A DNA stretch of 64,000 nt from Pseudoalteromonas sp. R3 (lineage in GTDB: Bacteria > Pseudomonadota > Gammaproteobacteria > Enterobacterales > Alteromonadaceae). Numbering within the stretch: the stretch's first letter is position 1; each line of letters opens with the position of its first letter. The stretch is from positions 992,001 through 1,056,000 of the forward strand of contig NZ_CP034834.1 of NCBI RefSeq assembly GCF_004014715.1, in the 5' to 3' direction. The position numbers were made by a program, and so were the translations under genes. Below, piece by piece: positions 45,071-55,163 of this stretch. The notes under the pieces are model-generated. The model saw only the letters and a list, made by a program, of their open reading frames with translations. It was not told the origin of the DNA and did not search any database.

Positions 45071-48043
45071 ATGAAACATTGTAATGCAGCATTCAGATTG
45101 TCTCGCATTTCATTTGCGGTCACCGCCGCAGTGATTTCGAGCACTGCTTTTGTCACGCCAGCTCAGGCTGAGCAAGAGGAATCTGTTGAAGTCATTGAAG
45201 TTCGAGGGATCCGCGCTTCGACAGAAAAAAGCCTGAACACAAAGCGTTTTGCCGATGGAGTAGTCGACTCTATCACAGCAGAAGATATTGGTAAGCTTCC
45301 CGATGTTACCATTGCTGATTCACTACAACGGGTTCCGGGTATTCAGATCCGCCGTAGTGCAGGTGAAGGCTCGACAATTAATGTTCGGGGCATGCCACAG
45401 GTTACGACGCTACTTAATGGTGAGCAGTTTCTAAGTGCAGGCTCGCTGACCACTGTGCAGCCTGACTTTACGGATATTCCATCCAGCCTTGTCGGTGCAA
45501 TGGATGTCATGAAATCGCCGACAGCAGATACGCTCGCTGGAGGGATATCAGGTACGGTTGATCTCAAAACTCGTAAGCCGTTTGATTTGGAGCAAGGCTT
45601 TAGTGGTGCGGCATTAATTGAAGCATCACGCGGCTCTTATTCAAAAGAAACGGACCCTAAGGCGATGATTGCTGCGGGTTACAATGCAGATAGTTTTGCT
45701 GTACTGGCAACTTTGACCAGAGATGAAGTGAACCTGGCTAACTACCGCTTTGGCTCAACTAACCACGGTTGGGGCTATGCACCTCAAGAGGCTGGCGGTT
45801 GCTGGTATTGCCCGGAAGGCGACATTAATGGTGACGGGGATACCGATGATGCCGAATTCACTTATGTGAGTTACGGCATGGTTAACAGATTTACTGAGCG
45901 TGAGCGCACCGGTGGTAGTTTGAGTTTCCAGGCACAGCTCAGTAACAACTTTGAACTGAGCGCAGACGTTTTTTATACCAAAATGGATGATGCTGACCGT
46001 CAGCGTGGTTTGATGGCAGATAATGCCTGGGGTGGTCACTGGGATTGGCAAGAGCAGCATGATGCCATCGACAGGGGTAAAACAGACGGTGGATACAATC
46101 TGTATACGGCCCAGGACATTACCCTGCATGCACCACGCGTGGTTGCGCATTCAGAAAGTCATACCAATGAGCGTGAATCTACCAACTACAATTTCGAGCT
46201 GACTTACAAAGGTGAAGGTAACTTTTCTGGTAAAATGCGTGTTATCACTGCTGATGCAGAGCGCATGCACACTGAAAACGTTGCTCAAGGCTATATGACC
46301 AGTGGTCTGGCGCATAACCTGCGTCGTAATGAAGGCAACGGCCCGATTGCCGTAAACCCGGGAGGTTATGGTCCGGGTACTGTACCTGTCAGGCTGAACT
46401 ATCAGGGCGATCATCCGGTACTGGTTCCACCCAGTGAGCTGCAGGGGGAAGTATTTGGCTCTAATATGAATCGCTACTCTGTGGTATCGACTTACTCTGA
46501 AAACAATTTCAATGAAGATGCCAGTCTGGATATTGTTCGCCTGGATGGTGAGTACTTGTTCGATGATCTGGGTTCATTGACTAAAATGCGTTTCGGTGCT
46601 CGCTTGGGTAACCGGGATGTCACACGTGAGCAATATGTGCTACTGGCTCCATTCAGCAACCCTGTTGGTGAAGGCAGCGTAGATGTGATGTGGAAAGATC
46701 AGGGATTGGCGGCATTTGATACTGACGGTAGCGGTGGCGTACCAAGTGCATCTGATGGTGACCTGACCATGGGCTATGACACGCCGTACACGTTCGATAA
46801 ACTGCCCGATGGCTGGATCCAGCAGGTTTCTGATTTTGGCCCAGTGAATGGTGGCAACTATTTCTTCATTGATCCCCGTCAGTTGGATGATCCGTTTGCA
46901 TTTCAGAATCAACTTTATCCGGGTAACAAGAAAGGTGGCGTACCAGGGAGCACCTATGAAGTTGAAGAAGAGGCACAAACACTTTACTGGCGCGCGGATT
47001 TCTCCAGTGATCTTTATACCGCGAACGTGGGTTTCCAGTACATTAAAACGGATCTGGACATACTTCAAAACGTAATTGGAGACTCAATTTGTGTAAACTG
47101 TCCGGGCTCTGTGGCAGCAGATGCCGGTGATATTAATACCAGCAAGTCATTCAGCGACTTCCTGCCATCTTTAAACTTGGCGGTTAACTTGAGTGACGAT
47201 GTGATCTTCCGCTCTGCCTGGGGCAAAACCATGACTCGCCTCGATCTAAGCGCAATTGCTGGTGGATTACAGGTTAGTCGCTCGCGTGCAGGTGATGATC
47301 TGGCTGCGCGTGAAGGCATCTCGCCAGATCTGCTGATTGCGACGAACGCGACCATGCAGGGTAACCCGGAGCTTGAACCCTGGCGTGCAACCAACACCGA
47401 TGTGGCATTGGAGTGGTACTTCTCTCCAAGTGCTTTGGTAAGCGTTGGCATATTTAACATCCAACTGAAATCCTTCATTGAAACCAGCACCTGGACAATG
47501 CCACTGGCCGATGCGGATGGTGTGGTGCGTCGAGAAGTGAGTGTAACCGGTCAGGCGAATGGCCAGGGTGGTACGATGAATGGTGCTGAATTCACTTATC
47601 AGCAAGCATTTGACTTCCTGCCTGGATTCTGGAGCGGGTTCGGTGCGGCATTCAACTATACCTATTCTGACAGTGAAAGTGGCCGGGTGGATTTCTATGG
47701 TGAAGCATTACCATTAGAAGATAACTCTAAAGAATCGTCTAATGCGGTACTGTGGTATGAAAAAGATGGCTTCCAGTTCCGTTTAGCTGCTAACCATCGC
47801 TCCAAGCGTTTGGCTCAGGTCACCACCACAGGTGGTATGGGTGATACTGCCATCTGGACTGAGCCAACTACCTATATTGATGTTTCGGCCAGCTATGATG
47901 TGACTGATTATCTGACGGTTTACATGTCGGGCAGTAATCTGACAGAGGAATACGAATCCAACTATGCACAGTGGAAGGACAATCGTATTTCACAAAACGT
48001 CTACGAGCGTCGTCTGACACTAGGTGTACGCGGTCGCTGGTAA
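45071..48043 (+). CDS. TonB-dependent receptor, carbohydrate type (likely chito-oligosaccharide uptake)
   Basis: 990 residues: signal peptide (about 1-34, ending PAQAEQ), TonB box-like EVIEVRGIRAS, plug domain with ITAEDIGKLPDVTIADSLQR and VPGIQIRR, and a barrel ending LGVRGRW. The ASTEKSLNTKR and IGKLPDVTIADSLQRVPG patterns are typical of the Alteromonadales/Xanthomonad receptors found in sugar utilisation loci. With the transporter, kinase and hexosaminidase downstream, chitin oligosaccharides are the likely substrate (inference). A calcium-like loop (DINGDGDTDDAE) sits in an extracellular part. A strong terminator follows directly. Confidence 0.93.
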   Translation: MKHCNAAFRLSRISFAVTAAVISSTAFVTPAQAEQEESVEVIEVRGIRASTEKSLNTKRFADGVVDSITAEDIGKLPDVTIADSLQRVPGIQIRRSAGEGSTINVRGMPQVTTLLNGEQFLSAGSLTTVQPDFTDIPSSLVGAMDVMKSPTADTLAGGISGTVDLKTRKPFDLEQGFSGAALIEASRGSYSKETDPKAMIAAGYNADSFAVLATLTRDEVNLANYRFGSTNHGWGYAPQEAGGCWYCPEGDINGDGDTDDAEFTYVSYGMVNRFTERERTGGSLSFQAQLSNNFELSADVFYTKMDDADRQRGLMADNAWGGHWDWQEQHDAIDRGKTDGGYNLYTAQDITLHAPRVVAHSESHTNERESTNYNFELTYKGEGNFSGKMRVITADAERMHTENVAQGYMTSGLAHNLRRNEGNGPIAVNPGGYGPGTVPVRLNYQGDHPVLVPPSELQGEVFGSNMNRYSVVSTYSENNFNEDASLDIVRLDGEYLFDDLGSLTKMRFGARLGNRDVTREQYVLLAPFSNPVGEGSVDVMWKDQGLAAFDTDGSGGVPSASDGDLTMGYDTPYTFDKLPDGWIQQVSDFGPVNGGNYFFIDPRQLDDPFAFQNQLYPGNKKGGVPGSTYEVEEEAQTLYWRADFSSDLYTANVGFQYIKTDLDILQNVIGDSICVNCPGSVAADAGDINTSKSFSDFLPSLNLAVNLSDDVIFRSAWGKTMTRLDLSAIAGGLQVSRSRAGDDLAAREGISPDLLIATNATMQGNPELEPWRATNTDVALEWYFSPSALVSVGIFNIQLKSFIETSTWTMPLADADGVVRREVSVTGQANGQGGTMNGAEFTYQQAFDFLPGFWSGFGAAFNYTYSDSESGRVDFYGEALPLEDNSKESSNAVLWYEKDGFQFRLAANHRSKRLAQVTTTGGMGDTAIWTEPTTYIDVSASYDVTDYLTVYMSGSNLTEEYESNYAQWKDNRISQNVYERRLTLGVRGRW

Positions 48044-48052
48044 TTCTCCCTC

Positions 48053-48085
48053 GGGCCTGAGTAGGTAGTTCAGGCCTTTTCTTTT
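48053..48085 (+). terminator. Intrinsic terminator after TonB receptor
   Basis: GGCCTGA / TCAGGCC stem followed by TTTTCTTTTT, about 10 bp after the receptor stop. Confidence 0.85.
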
Positions 48086-48502
48086 TCTGGCTGTATAAAT
48101 TCAACACGCTTCTACGGAGATACAGCTGTGATTTTTTCTCACTCAACATATTTTTAAAACTCAGAAACTTACCACACTCATTCGTTGTCCAATGAAAAAA
48201 TAGCAAGTCTTGAACAGTATTAGTTATGGATTGGCGTCAATACTGCGTTTCACTCACATTAAAGAAATTTACGAATAGAATTTATTAACTTTTTCATACC
48301 GCAAGTTGAATAATATTTTAGTCTTTCTTTTCAATCTGACGAGTCGACACTGTTTGTCTGGTGAGGAAGCTAAGCTTACTGATAGTTATCCAGTTTTAGT
48401 ATAATTGAAGGCCATCAACCGCACTAGAAAAGTATTAGCAATTGTTTGAATTGTGCCGCTATAGCGTTGGCAATGGCGGCACACTAGTCTTACCAACGAG
48501 TT
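48086..48502. other. Intergenic region, nothing recognised
   Basis: About 415 bp of A+T-rich DNA without a supported gene. It should carry the promoter of the transporter-kinase-hexosaminidase operon. Confidence 0.35.
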
Positions 48503-48590
48503 AAGGCGGTGGCTATCCTTCACAGGATCCCCTTGGATCATTGAGTTTGTCTGCCCACAAACTGATTCCAAACTAGTCACCGCCTTTTTA
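48503..48590 (+). promoter_or_regulatory. Structured leader element with closing stem, three hairpins and a T tract
   Basis: AAGGCGGTGGCTA (48503-48515) pairs with TAGTCACCGCCTT (48574-48586), 12 of 13 positions. Inside lie three short hairpins: ATCCT/AGGAT, GATCC/GGATC and AGTTTGT/ACAAACT. TTT follows the closing stem, and the transporter ATG is 33 bp further. This looks like a cis-acting leader or attenuator of the sugar operon, or a folded mobile repeat. It matches no riboswitch class I know. Confidence 0.45.
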
Positions 48591-48618
48591 TCTCTTAGTT
48601 CATAACAAGGTAAGACAC

Positions 48619-49868
48619 ATGAAACCCAATTACGTCGTGGTTGCTCTGGTATTGGTGACCTTCTTTATGGTGTCCTTTTTCACCAATATTCTAGGCCCAA
48701 TATTTCCCCAGCTGATAAGTAGCTTCAATATCGGCCTGACTTTGGCTGGTTTATTTCCCTTTGCTTTTTTCATTGCCTACGGAGTGATGTCCATTCCGGC
48801 AGGGTTACTGGTTCAGCGCTTTGGTGAAAAGCGCGTTATGCTTGGAGCATTTGTACTGGCAGGTTCCGGGGCGCTGTTGTTTGCTTTAGCGCCGATATTT
48901 TTGGTTGCTATGTTGGCGCTATTTCTGATTGGAACCGCGATGGCAATGTTGCAGGTTGCCATTAACCCTTTGCTCCGGCGCAGTGGTGGCAGCGCGCACT
49001 TTGCTGTGTTTTCTGTACTGGCCCAGTTGCTGTTTGGTGCCGCTGCGAGTTTGTCGCCTTGGGTGTACGTCACGCTCGCTACTCGAATACAGGCGTCTCC
49101 AGCTGACTTCAGTTGGATCCCAGCGGCCATGCCGTGGCTCAGTATGTACTGGTTGTTTGCATTGCTAAGTGTGGTGATGTTGATCTGGATTAGCCTGGTC
49201 AGATTGCAAGCGGTTGAAAGAGGTGATGATCAAAGGCTAAGTGTGAAGGCTTGTATGGTGTATTTCCGTGATCCTGTCGTGGTCCGGTTCTTTTTTGCCA
49301 TTGTGGCGTATGTGGCATTGGAGCAGGGCATCGCCAATTCTATAGCGGTGTTTTTGCAAACCTATCATCAGATAGAGCCAGATCAGAGCGCGCAGGTGAT
49401 CAGCCACTTCTGGATGATGTTGACGCTGGGATGTGTGCTGGGTTTACTGTTATTGAAACTACTTGACGCAAAATTAGTGCTTATGTTGTTCAGCCTGGGC
49501 GCCGCGATGAGTCTGATTGTGGCTTTGCTGGGTAGTGCGCAGACCGCGTTGCTCGCATTTCCGGTATCCGGGTTCTTTTTGTCTGTGATGTGGTCAGTGC
49601 TGTTCTCATTGGCATTAAACTCTGTGCCAAGTGGCCATGGTACTGTTTCGGGAGTGCTTTGCACGGGGATTGTGGAGGTGCACTGGCCTCGCCCTTGATT
49701 GGTATTCTGACTCAGTTGAGTGGCTCATTGCAGCTGGCATGCTTTGCCCTGTTATTGCCACTTGGATACATTGCCTGGATTGCATGGTGGGCGAAACCCA
49801 TTGTGAAAACCACACCATTAAAACACTCTGGAAAAAGAAAGCCCTTTCAACCGAACAACAGGAAGTAA
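48619..49868 (+). CDS. MFS transporter, FucP/NagP-like sugar permease (frameshifted)
   Basis: The frame breaks at GG 49674-49675. One added G converts GIVEVHW to GIVGGALASPLIGILTQL and extends the protein to about 416 residues with 12 membrane segments. Signature features are GVMSIPAGLLVQRFGEKRVM in the loop after helix 2 and the AMLQVAINPLLRR segment of the fucose-permease subgroup. First gene of an operon with a ROK kinase and a GH20 hexosaminidase, which points to N-acetylglucosamine or chitobiose import across the inner membrane (inference). Confidence 0.82.
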
Positions 49869-49875
49869 CAAGCCA

Positions 49876-50751
49876 ATGAGTACAATCGTCAGTGTTGATC
49901 TGGGAGGAACCAAAGCACAGGTTGCGCGGGTTGATGAGCAGGGAGTTTATGATGCTCGTCGCTATAGCGTGCCTGCTACCGCAACTAAGTCACAAGTTAA
50001 TGAGTTTATAACAGGGATCGTTGCTGAGCAGCTAACTGAGCAATGTTGTGGTATAGCGATTGGTGTTCCCGGCATGGTTGATCTCAGTAGTGGTACTGTG
50101 CTGGAAACTGTCAATATACCGGCCTGGCAGGATGTCCCTCTGGCTGCTCAATTAAATGCATATTTTTCTCTCCCTGTAGTTGTTAACAATGATGTTAACT
50201 GTTTTACTATGGGTGAATATTGTTATGGTCATCATTATCTGTCGGGCACTGGCTTGCATACACCTGTTCCTAACCTGTTAGGCGTGTGCCTGGGAACCGG
50301 GCTGGGCGCCGGGCTAGTTTTTGATGGTCGCCTGTACAGCGGCAGACATTGCGCTGCAGGTGAGTTTGGCAGCTTTCCCTATCAAGACGGGATATTAGAG
50401 CATTATACCAGCGGGCAGTTTTTTCTGAAGCGCGGAACGAATGGCGCTGAACAGGCATTGCTGGCACAACAGGGGGATCGCTATGCGCAATCTCTGTTTG
50501 ATGAATTTGGAAGCCACCTGGGCTATGCGATAGCGCAAACTTTGTTGGCCTTTGACCCAGATAAAATTGTACTGGGCGGCTCAGTTAGCCAGTCGTATGA
50601 CTTATTTGAGCGAGCTATGTGGCAGAGCTTGGCCAGACAAACGCATCCGGCGCTGTTTAAACGTCTGGAAATAGCAGTCAGTAAATTAGAACACGCAGCG
50701 CTGCGTGGTGCATATAAGTTGTTTCAGCAACAGCTTTCGGAGGGAATATGA
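49876..50751 (+). CDS. ROK-family sugar kinase, probable N-acetylglucosamine kinase
   Basis: 291 residues. Phosphate-binding loop DLGGTKAQVARV (from residue 8), catalytic Asp in VVVNNDVNCFTMGE, GVCLGTGLGAGLVFDGRLY, GEFGSFPYQDG and a second ATP segment DPDKIVLGGSVS. The zinc-binding Cys motif of many ROK proteins is absent. ROK kinases phosphorylate hexoses or N-acetylhexosamines with ATP; GlcNAc is favoured by the GH20 gene downstream, whose ATG overlaps this stop (ATGA, 4 bp). It starts 7 bp after the transporter. Confidence 0.88.
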   Translation: MSTIVSVDLGGTKAQVARVDEQGVYDARRYSVPATATKSQVNEFITGIVAEQLTEQCCGIAIGVPGMVDLSSGTVLETVNIPAWQDVPLAAQLNAYFSLPVVVNNDVNCFTMGEYCYGHHYLSGTGLHTPVPNLLGVCLGTGLGAGLVFDGRLYSGRHCAAGEFGSFPYQDGILEHYTSGQFFLKRGTNGAEQALLAQQGDRYAQSLFDEFGSHLGYAIAQTLLAFDPDKIVLGGSVSQSYDLFERAMWQSLARQTHPALFKRLEIAVSKLEHAALRGAYKLFQQQLSEGI

Positions 50752-53325
50752 AGAAGTTTGCTTGCATGTTGATGGCGCTGTTGAGTGCCCCGGCGGCTCT
50801 GTCGATGACGCAAGGACAGTTGAATGAAATTGCGGATACACTCCAGGTCCGATACCACCTGATTGACTCTATACCAAAACACTGTCCGGAACCTGCTAAA
50901 CAGTGTTATTTATCTGAGCTAAGATTGCGCTCACCGGTGCGTTATCCGGGGTCTGATTGGGCTATTTATTTCAGTCAGCTGATGCCCATCTACCAGGTTG
51001 AGTCTGCATCATTTAAGATTGAGCATTTAAATGGTGACTTACATCGTCTGACACCCACAGCAGCGTTTCGTGGATTTTCATCGGATGATGAGCACATAGT
51101 GCGTTTTTATACGCAAAACTCACAGATCACGCGCTCTGAGTTTATGCCCAACTATATTTTGGCGGGCCAATCGCACAATCTGACCCCCAGAGTGATTGCC
51201 AGTACGCGGCCGGTTCGTGATGAGCATACTTTGCTGGAACAGCAGCCTTACCTTGCGCCGTTCGACTCATATAATCAATTACGTGTGAGCGGTAAAGATC
51301 AGACTCCCTGGATGGGCGCGGCCTATCTTGCGCAGCACCAGTCGTCGCCTGAGTTCACCCATGCACCGCAGGGCGTCATCCCCATGCCCAGACAGCTGAA
51401 GGTGGTGTCTCAGGGGCGAATTATGCTAGACAAAGGCGTTCACTTTGAGCTGGCGGGTGTTAATCTGGCACAGCTGGAAATGGCCGGTAAACGACTTGCT
51501 CAACTGGGCGTTAAGCAGACCAAAGAGGGCTGCCGCTCAGAGTCACTGTCGATCCCTCATTGTCAATCGAACGAGAGGGATACCAACTGAACAGTTCCAC
51601 TCACGCCATAGACATTAAGGCGTCCAGTGCCGCGGGAGCCTTCTACGGCGTGCAAACGTTAATAGGGTTAATGGATCTGAAAACACTGACTATCCCCAGT
51701 GTATCCATCGAGGATTCGCCCCGATATGCGTTTAGGGGGCTGCATATCGACAGCGCTCGTAATTTCCGCTCCAAGCAATTTATACTGGATACCATAGTGC
51801 AGATGGGTGCGTATAAACTGAATAAGCTGCACTTGCATCTGGCCGATGATGAGGGCTGGCGACTGGCTATTGCAGGCCTGCCTGAGTTGACAAAAGTTGG
51901 CGGATTACGGTGCCTTGAACTCAGTGAATCAAGTTGTTTGTTGCCACAGTTGGGCGCAGGAACGGGCACGGGGGCGCCGCGCAATGGGCATTACTCTCAG
52001 CAGGATTACAGCGATATTTTGCGCTTTGCACAGGCGCACCACATAGAGGTTATTCCTTCTTTGGATATGCCGGGCCATTCTCGGGCTGCCATCATTGCCA
52101 TGGAAGCACGCTACCGCTCTCTGATGGCCAAGGGTAAAACGGAAGCGGCCAATAAATATCGTCTGGTGGAAGACGCCGATACCACGACGTACTCTTCTAT
52201 CCAGCATTACCATGACAACACCCTAAATGTGTGTTTGCCTGCCACCTATCGATTTATTGACAAGGTACTGACAGAACTTCAGCGTATGCATGAGATGGCG
52301 GGAGTGCCGCTGAAAACCTACCATATCGGTGCCGACGAAACTGCCGGCGCCTGGCTGGACTCTCCAGCGTGCCAGACCTTGAACAAGCAACAAACCATTA
52401 CCTCAATGAACGGCTATTTCATAGAGAAAATCGCAGCTATGGTGGCTGAAAAAGGGATCACAGTAGCAGGCTGGAGTGATGGTCTGAGCGATGTGGACCC
52501 CGAGAAGATGCCAAAGCGTGTGCAAAGTAATGTCTGGAGCACGCTTAGTGAGCAAGGCCACAAGGTTGCCCATCAGCAGGCTAACCTGGGTTGGGATGTT
52601 GTGTTGTCACTGCCGGATGTCACTTATTTTGATTTTCCATACCAGTCTCACCCCACGAGCGTGGCAATCATTGGGCGAGCCGAGCGTTAGATACTCGTAA
52701 AGTGTTTGAGTTTATGCCTGATAATTTGCCAATTCATGCAGAGTTCTGGCGTGACGTGCTCTTTCATACTTACAGCGCAGATGACACGGAGTCCGGCCTC
52801 GCAAAAGGCGCAAGGTATATTGGCATGCAAGGACATCTGTGGAGTGAGATGATCCGGGACGATTTACAGGCTGAATACATGTTGTACCCGCGCCTGCTGG
52901 CACTGGCCGAACGTGCCTGGCATAAGCCTGCCTGGGCCGTGCCTTATCAGGCTGGTCGGGTTTTTGATGATAAGAGTGGCTACTTCAAGGCTAAAAACCG
53001 GCAGTTGCGTGAACAGGACTGGCAACGTTTTGTGGCCTTGTTAGGCTATCGGGAACTCCCCAAGCTGACACGCCAGGGGCGCTTTTTCCGTATTCCTACC
53101 GTGGCTGCAAACCGGCGAGATGATGGCACACTTAACCTGTTCAGTGAAATACCGGGGTTTAAACTGGAGGCACTGATTAATGGCCGCTGGGTAAACTATC
53201 ACCCGAAACTGGACTTTGATGCCGTAAATGCCGTGCGTGCGGTCTTGGCGGATGAGTCGCGAGCAGGCCGGGCATTGCCTTTACCAGCGCCCGTTGAGCC
53301 AACAGTTAGCCCTCTGGAAAATTAA
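50748..53325 (+). CDS. Exported GH20 beta-N-acetylhexosaminidase (two frameshifts)
   Basis: Three frames make up one gene of about 859 residues after adding one G at 51527-51529 (KEGLPLRVTVD) and one C at 52651-52654 (SHPHERGNHWASRALDTRK). Signal peptide about 1-19; chitobiase/HEX N-terminal domain (about 25-190); GH20b domain (about 205-300); catalytic (beta/alpha)8 barrel with LHLHLADDEGWRL, PSLDMPGHSRAA and the catalytic Asp-Glu pair in YHIGADETAGAWL, and LWSEMIRDD; short C-terminal domain. It releases GlcNAc from chitobiose and chitin oligomers in the periplasm or outside. Confidence 0.9.
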
Positions 53326-53350
53326 AAAAGGGGCTAACTGTAGCCCCTCA
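53326..53350 (-). terminator. Intrinsic terminator of the amidohydrolase gene
   Basis: AGGGGCTA / TAGCCCCT stem. On the minus strand it is followed by TTTTTT. It lies within 6 bp of the amidohydrolase stop and just after the GH20 stop. Confidence 0.85.
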
Positions 53351-53355
53351 ATGAC

Positions 53356-55092
53356 CTAACGCTGATAAACAATTTCGCCATCGAGTAGTGTCATGACTAC
53401 CTGCGTATTGCGGATCTGTGTGGCACTGGCTTCAAATAAATCTCGGTCAATGACCACCAGATCTGCCAGTTTACCGGCTTCAATGCTACCAACACGTTGT
53501 TCCTGGCGCATGGCATAGGCGCTGTTGAGCGTGTAGGCTTCTATCGCCTGTGCCAGCGTAATAGCCTGCGGCTGGCGAGAAACTGCATTGCTTAATCCGA
53601 TGAACGGATTAAACGGGCTGACATTCCAGTCGCTCGATAAGGTGAGCGTGGCTTTGTTGTCAACTAGGCTGCGAATAGGCACCAAATCCTGTGCCCGCTG
53701 TGCACCAATTAAGGGGATGGTGTCGGGCCAGTGTCTCGGATCTGTAAAGTCTCCGGCAACTTGTGCATCGGCAATCACCCCCAGCTTGTCAAAGCGTGGT
53801 AAATCTGCAGGGTCAATGACCTCCAGATGGGTAATTCTGTGGCGGGCTTGCCCATTTGAAGCTTTTTCGATGGCATTCAGTGCTTCATGAATGCCTCTGT
53901 CACCAATGCCGTGGATGTTAAAGTCAAAGCCAGTAGGCTCCAGTGCTTTGATGTACTTTTCAAGTCGTGCCTGAGAAAAGTAATTCAGCCCCCGGTTACC
54001 ATCCAGTTCCAGCCAGTTTTCCAGATAGGGTTCATGCATTGCTGCTGTGGTATTGACTAAAATACCATCCATATAGAACTTGACCTGGTTAACCTGTAAC
54101 AGCTCAGCCGGGTTACTCTGGTACAAAGATTTAAGTTTTGTCAGTTGGGTATTGTCGTTCATTTGTGGGTAAGCCCATAACCCCAGCGCGACACGCAGTG
54201 TCAATTTGTCTTCTTTCGCAACGCGCTGCCAGGTTTCCAAATGACCACGCTGCCAGTAGGTACGCGCATCACTGATGGAGGTGATGCCTGCTTTGTTGAG
54301 CTCAGGCATGGTGTATTCAATCAGGCCCAGGTAGTCACTCTGTGCAGCTTCCGGAAGTGACTGCATGGCCAGTTCCATGACCTGATTGCCCGCATTGTCG
54401 TACAAAATACCGTTGAGCGCCCCTTGCTCATCGCGCCCAAGCACCCCACCAATAGGGTCAATGCTTCTGGCTGACAGACCGGCAAGCGCCAGTGCTTTGC
54501 TGTTGACCCACATAGAATGAGAAGTTTGTTCCATAATGATCACCGGGCGATCAGGCACGGCTTCATCGAGTATTGCCAAAGGAGAATCAGACATCTCCAG
54601 CAATGTTGATATCTCATGGCCATAACCAATCAGCCAGGCAGCCGTGGGATGTTGGCTGGCTGCGTAAGCTATTGCGTCTACGTATTCTGAGGAAGTTGCT
54701 GCGGCTGGCACTGTAAACTGGGTCGCCTCCGAGGCTGACTCAAGCGGGTGCATATGCACATCATGGAAGCCGGGCAGCATCATCTTGCCCTGCAAGTCAA
54801 TGTGCTGTGTGGTTTCGCCGATAAACTGCTGAGCTTGTTCATTGCTGCCAACCAGGACAATTTTGTTGTCTTGCAGCACCACGGCTTGTGCCCATGGTTG
54901 CTCAGTATTCACTGTGTATATTCGTCCATTGGTAAAGACCATAGTGGCGCTATTAATATCATTGGTTTGCGCTACATTCGGGGTGTTTGTCGGTGTCGTA
55001 GCTGGACTCGTTGTTTGATTGTCTGAGTTACAGCCACTGAGGGCTAAACCGGCTATCAGAAAACTGCTGGTGATCATCTTTGTTGCTCGCAT
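53356..55092 (-). CDS. Lipoprotein amidohydrolase, YtcJ-like (Amidohydro_3)
   Basis: 578 residues. A lipoprotein signal with lipobox LALSGC (Cys20), a Thr/Pro/Asn-rich linker (about 25-45), then an amidohydrolase fold: a strand-rich collar (MVFTNGRIYTV), metal motif FHDVHMHP (His-x-His), NIHGIGDRGIHEAL, THLEVID, and LSSDWNVSPFNPF with the metal-binding Asp. A C-terminal SIEAGKLADLVVIDRD motif is typical. Such proteins hydrolyse C-N bonds of cyclic or amide substrates; the substrate is unknown. It is divergent from a two-component system, whose putative operator lies between the two. Confidence 0.9.
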   Translation of the reverse strand: MRATKMITSSFLIAGLALSGCNSDNQTTSPATTPTNTPNVAQTNDINSATMVFTNGRIYTVNTEQPWAQAVVLQDNKIVLVGSNEQAQQFIGETTQHIDLQGKMMLPGFHDVHMHPLESASEATQFTVPAAATSSEYVDAIAYAASQHPTAAWLIGYGHEISTLLEMSDSPLAILDEAVPDRPVIIMEQTSHSMWVNSKALALAGLSARSIDPIGGVLGRDEQGALNGILYDNAGNQVMELAMQSLPEAAQSDYLGLIEYTMPELNKAGITSISDARTYWQRGHLETWQRVAKEDKLTLRVALGLWAYPQMNDNTQLTKLKSLYQSNPAELLQVNQVKFYMDGILVNTTAAMHEPYLENWLELDGNRGLNYFSQARLEKYIKALEPTGFDFNIHGIGDRGIHEALNAIEKASNGQARHRITHLEVIDPADLPRFDKLGVIADAQVAGDFTDPRHWPDTIPLIGAQRAQDLVPIRSLVDNKATLTLSSDWNVSPFNPFIGLSNAVSRQPQAITLAQAIEAYTLNSAYAMRQEQRVGSIEAGKLADLVVIDRDLFEASATQIRNTQVVMTLLDGEIVYQR

Positions 55093-55132
55093 TGTTGACT
55101 CCTCGTTGATGCCGATACACTATCAATAGCAT

Positions 55133-55149
55133 GGTAACCACAAGGTAAC
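55133..55149 (+). promoter_or_regulatory. Direct repeat GGTAAC-N5-GGTAAC before a response regulator
   Basis: GGTAAC at 55133-55138 and 55144-55149, period 11 bp, placed in the divergent region 15 bp before the regulator start. The spacing is that of OmpR/PhoB half-sites, so autoregulation is likely (inference). Confidence 0.5.
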
Positions 55150-55163
55150 AGTATAGAGGTTAA

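Noticed and set aside
48386..48580. Minus-strand frame of 64 codons upstream of the sugar operon
   Set aside because: No recognisable domain, no ribosome site, and it runs through the structured leader element on the other strand.
48503..48590. tRNA-like reading of the closing stem plus three hairpins
   Set aside because: Stem lengths and loops do not fit: no T-arm consensus, no anticodon arm of normal size and no CCA end.
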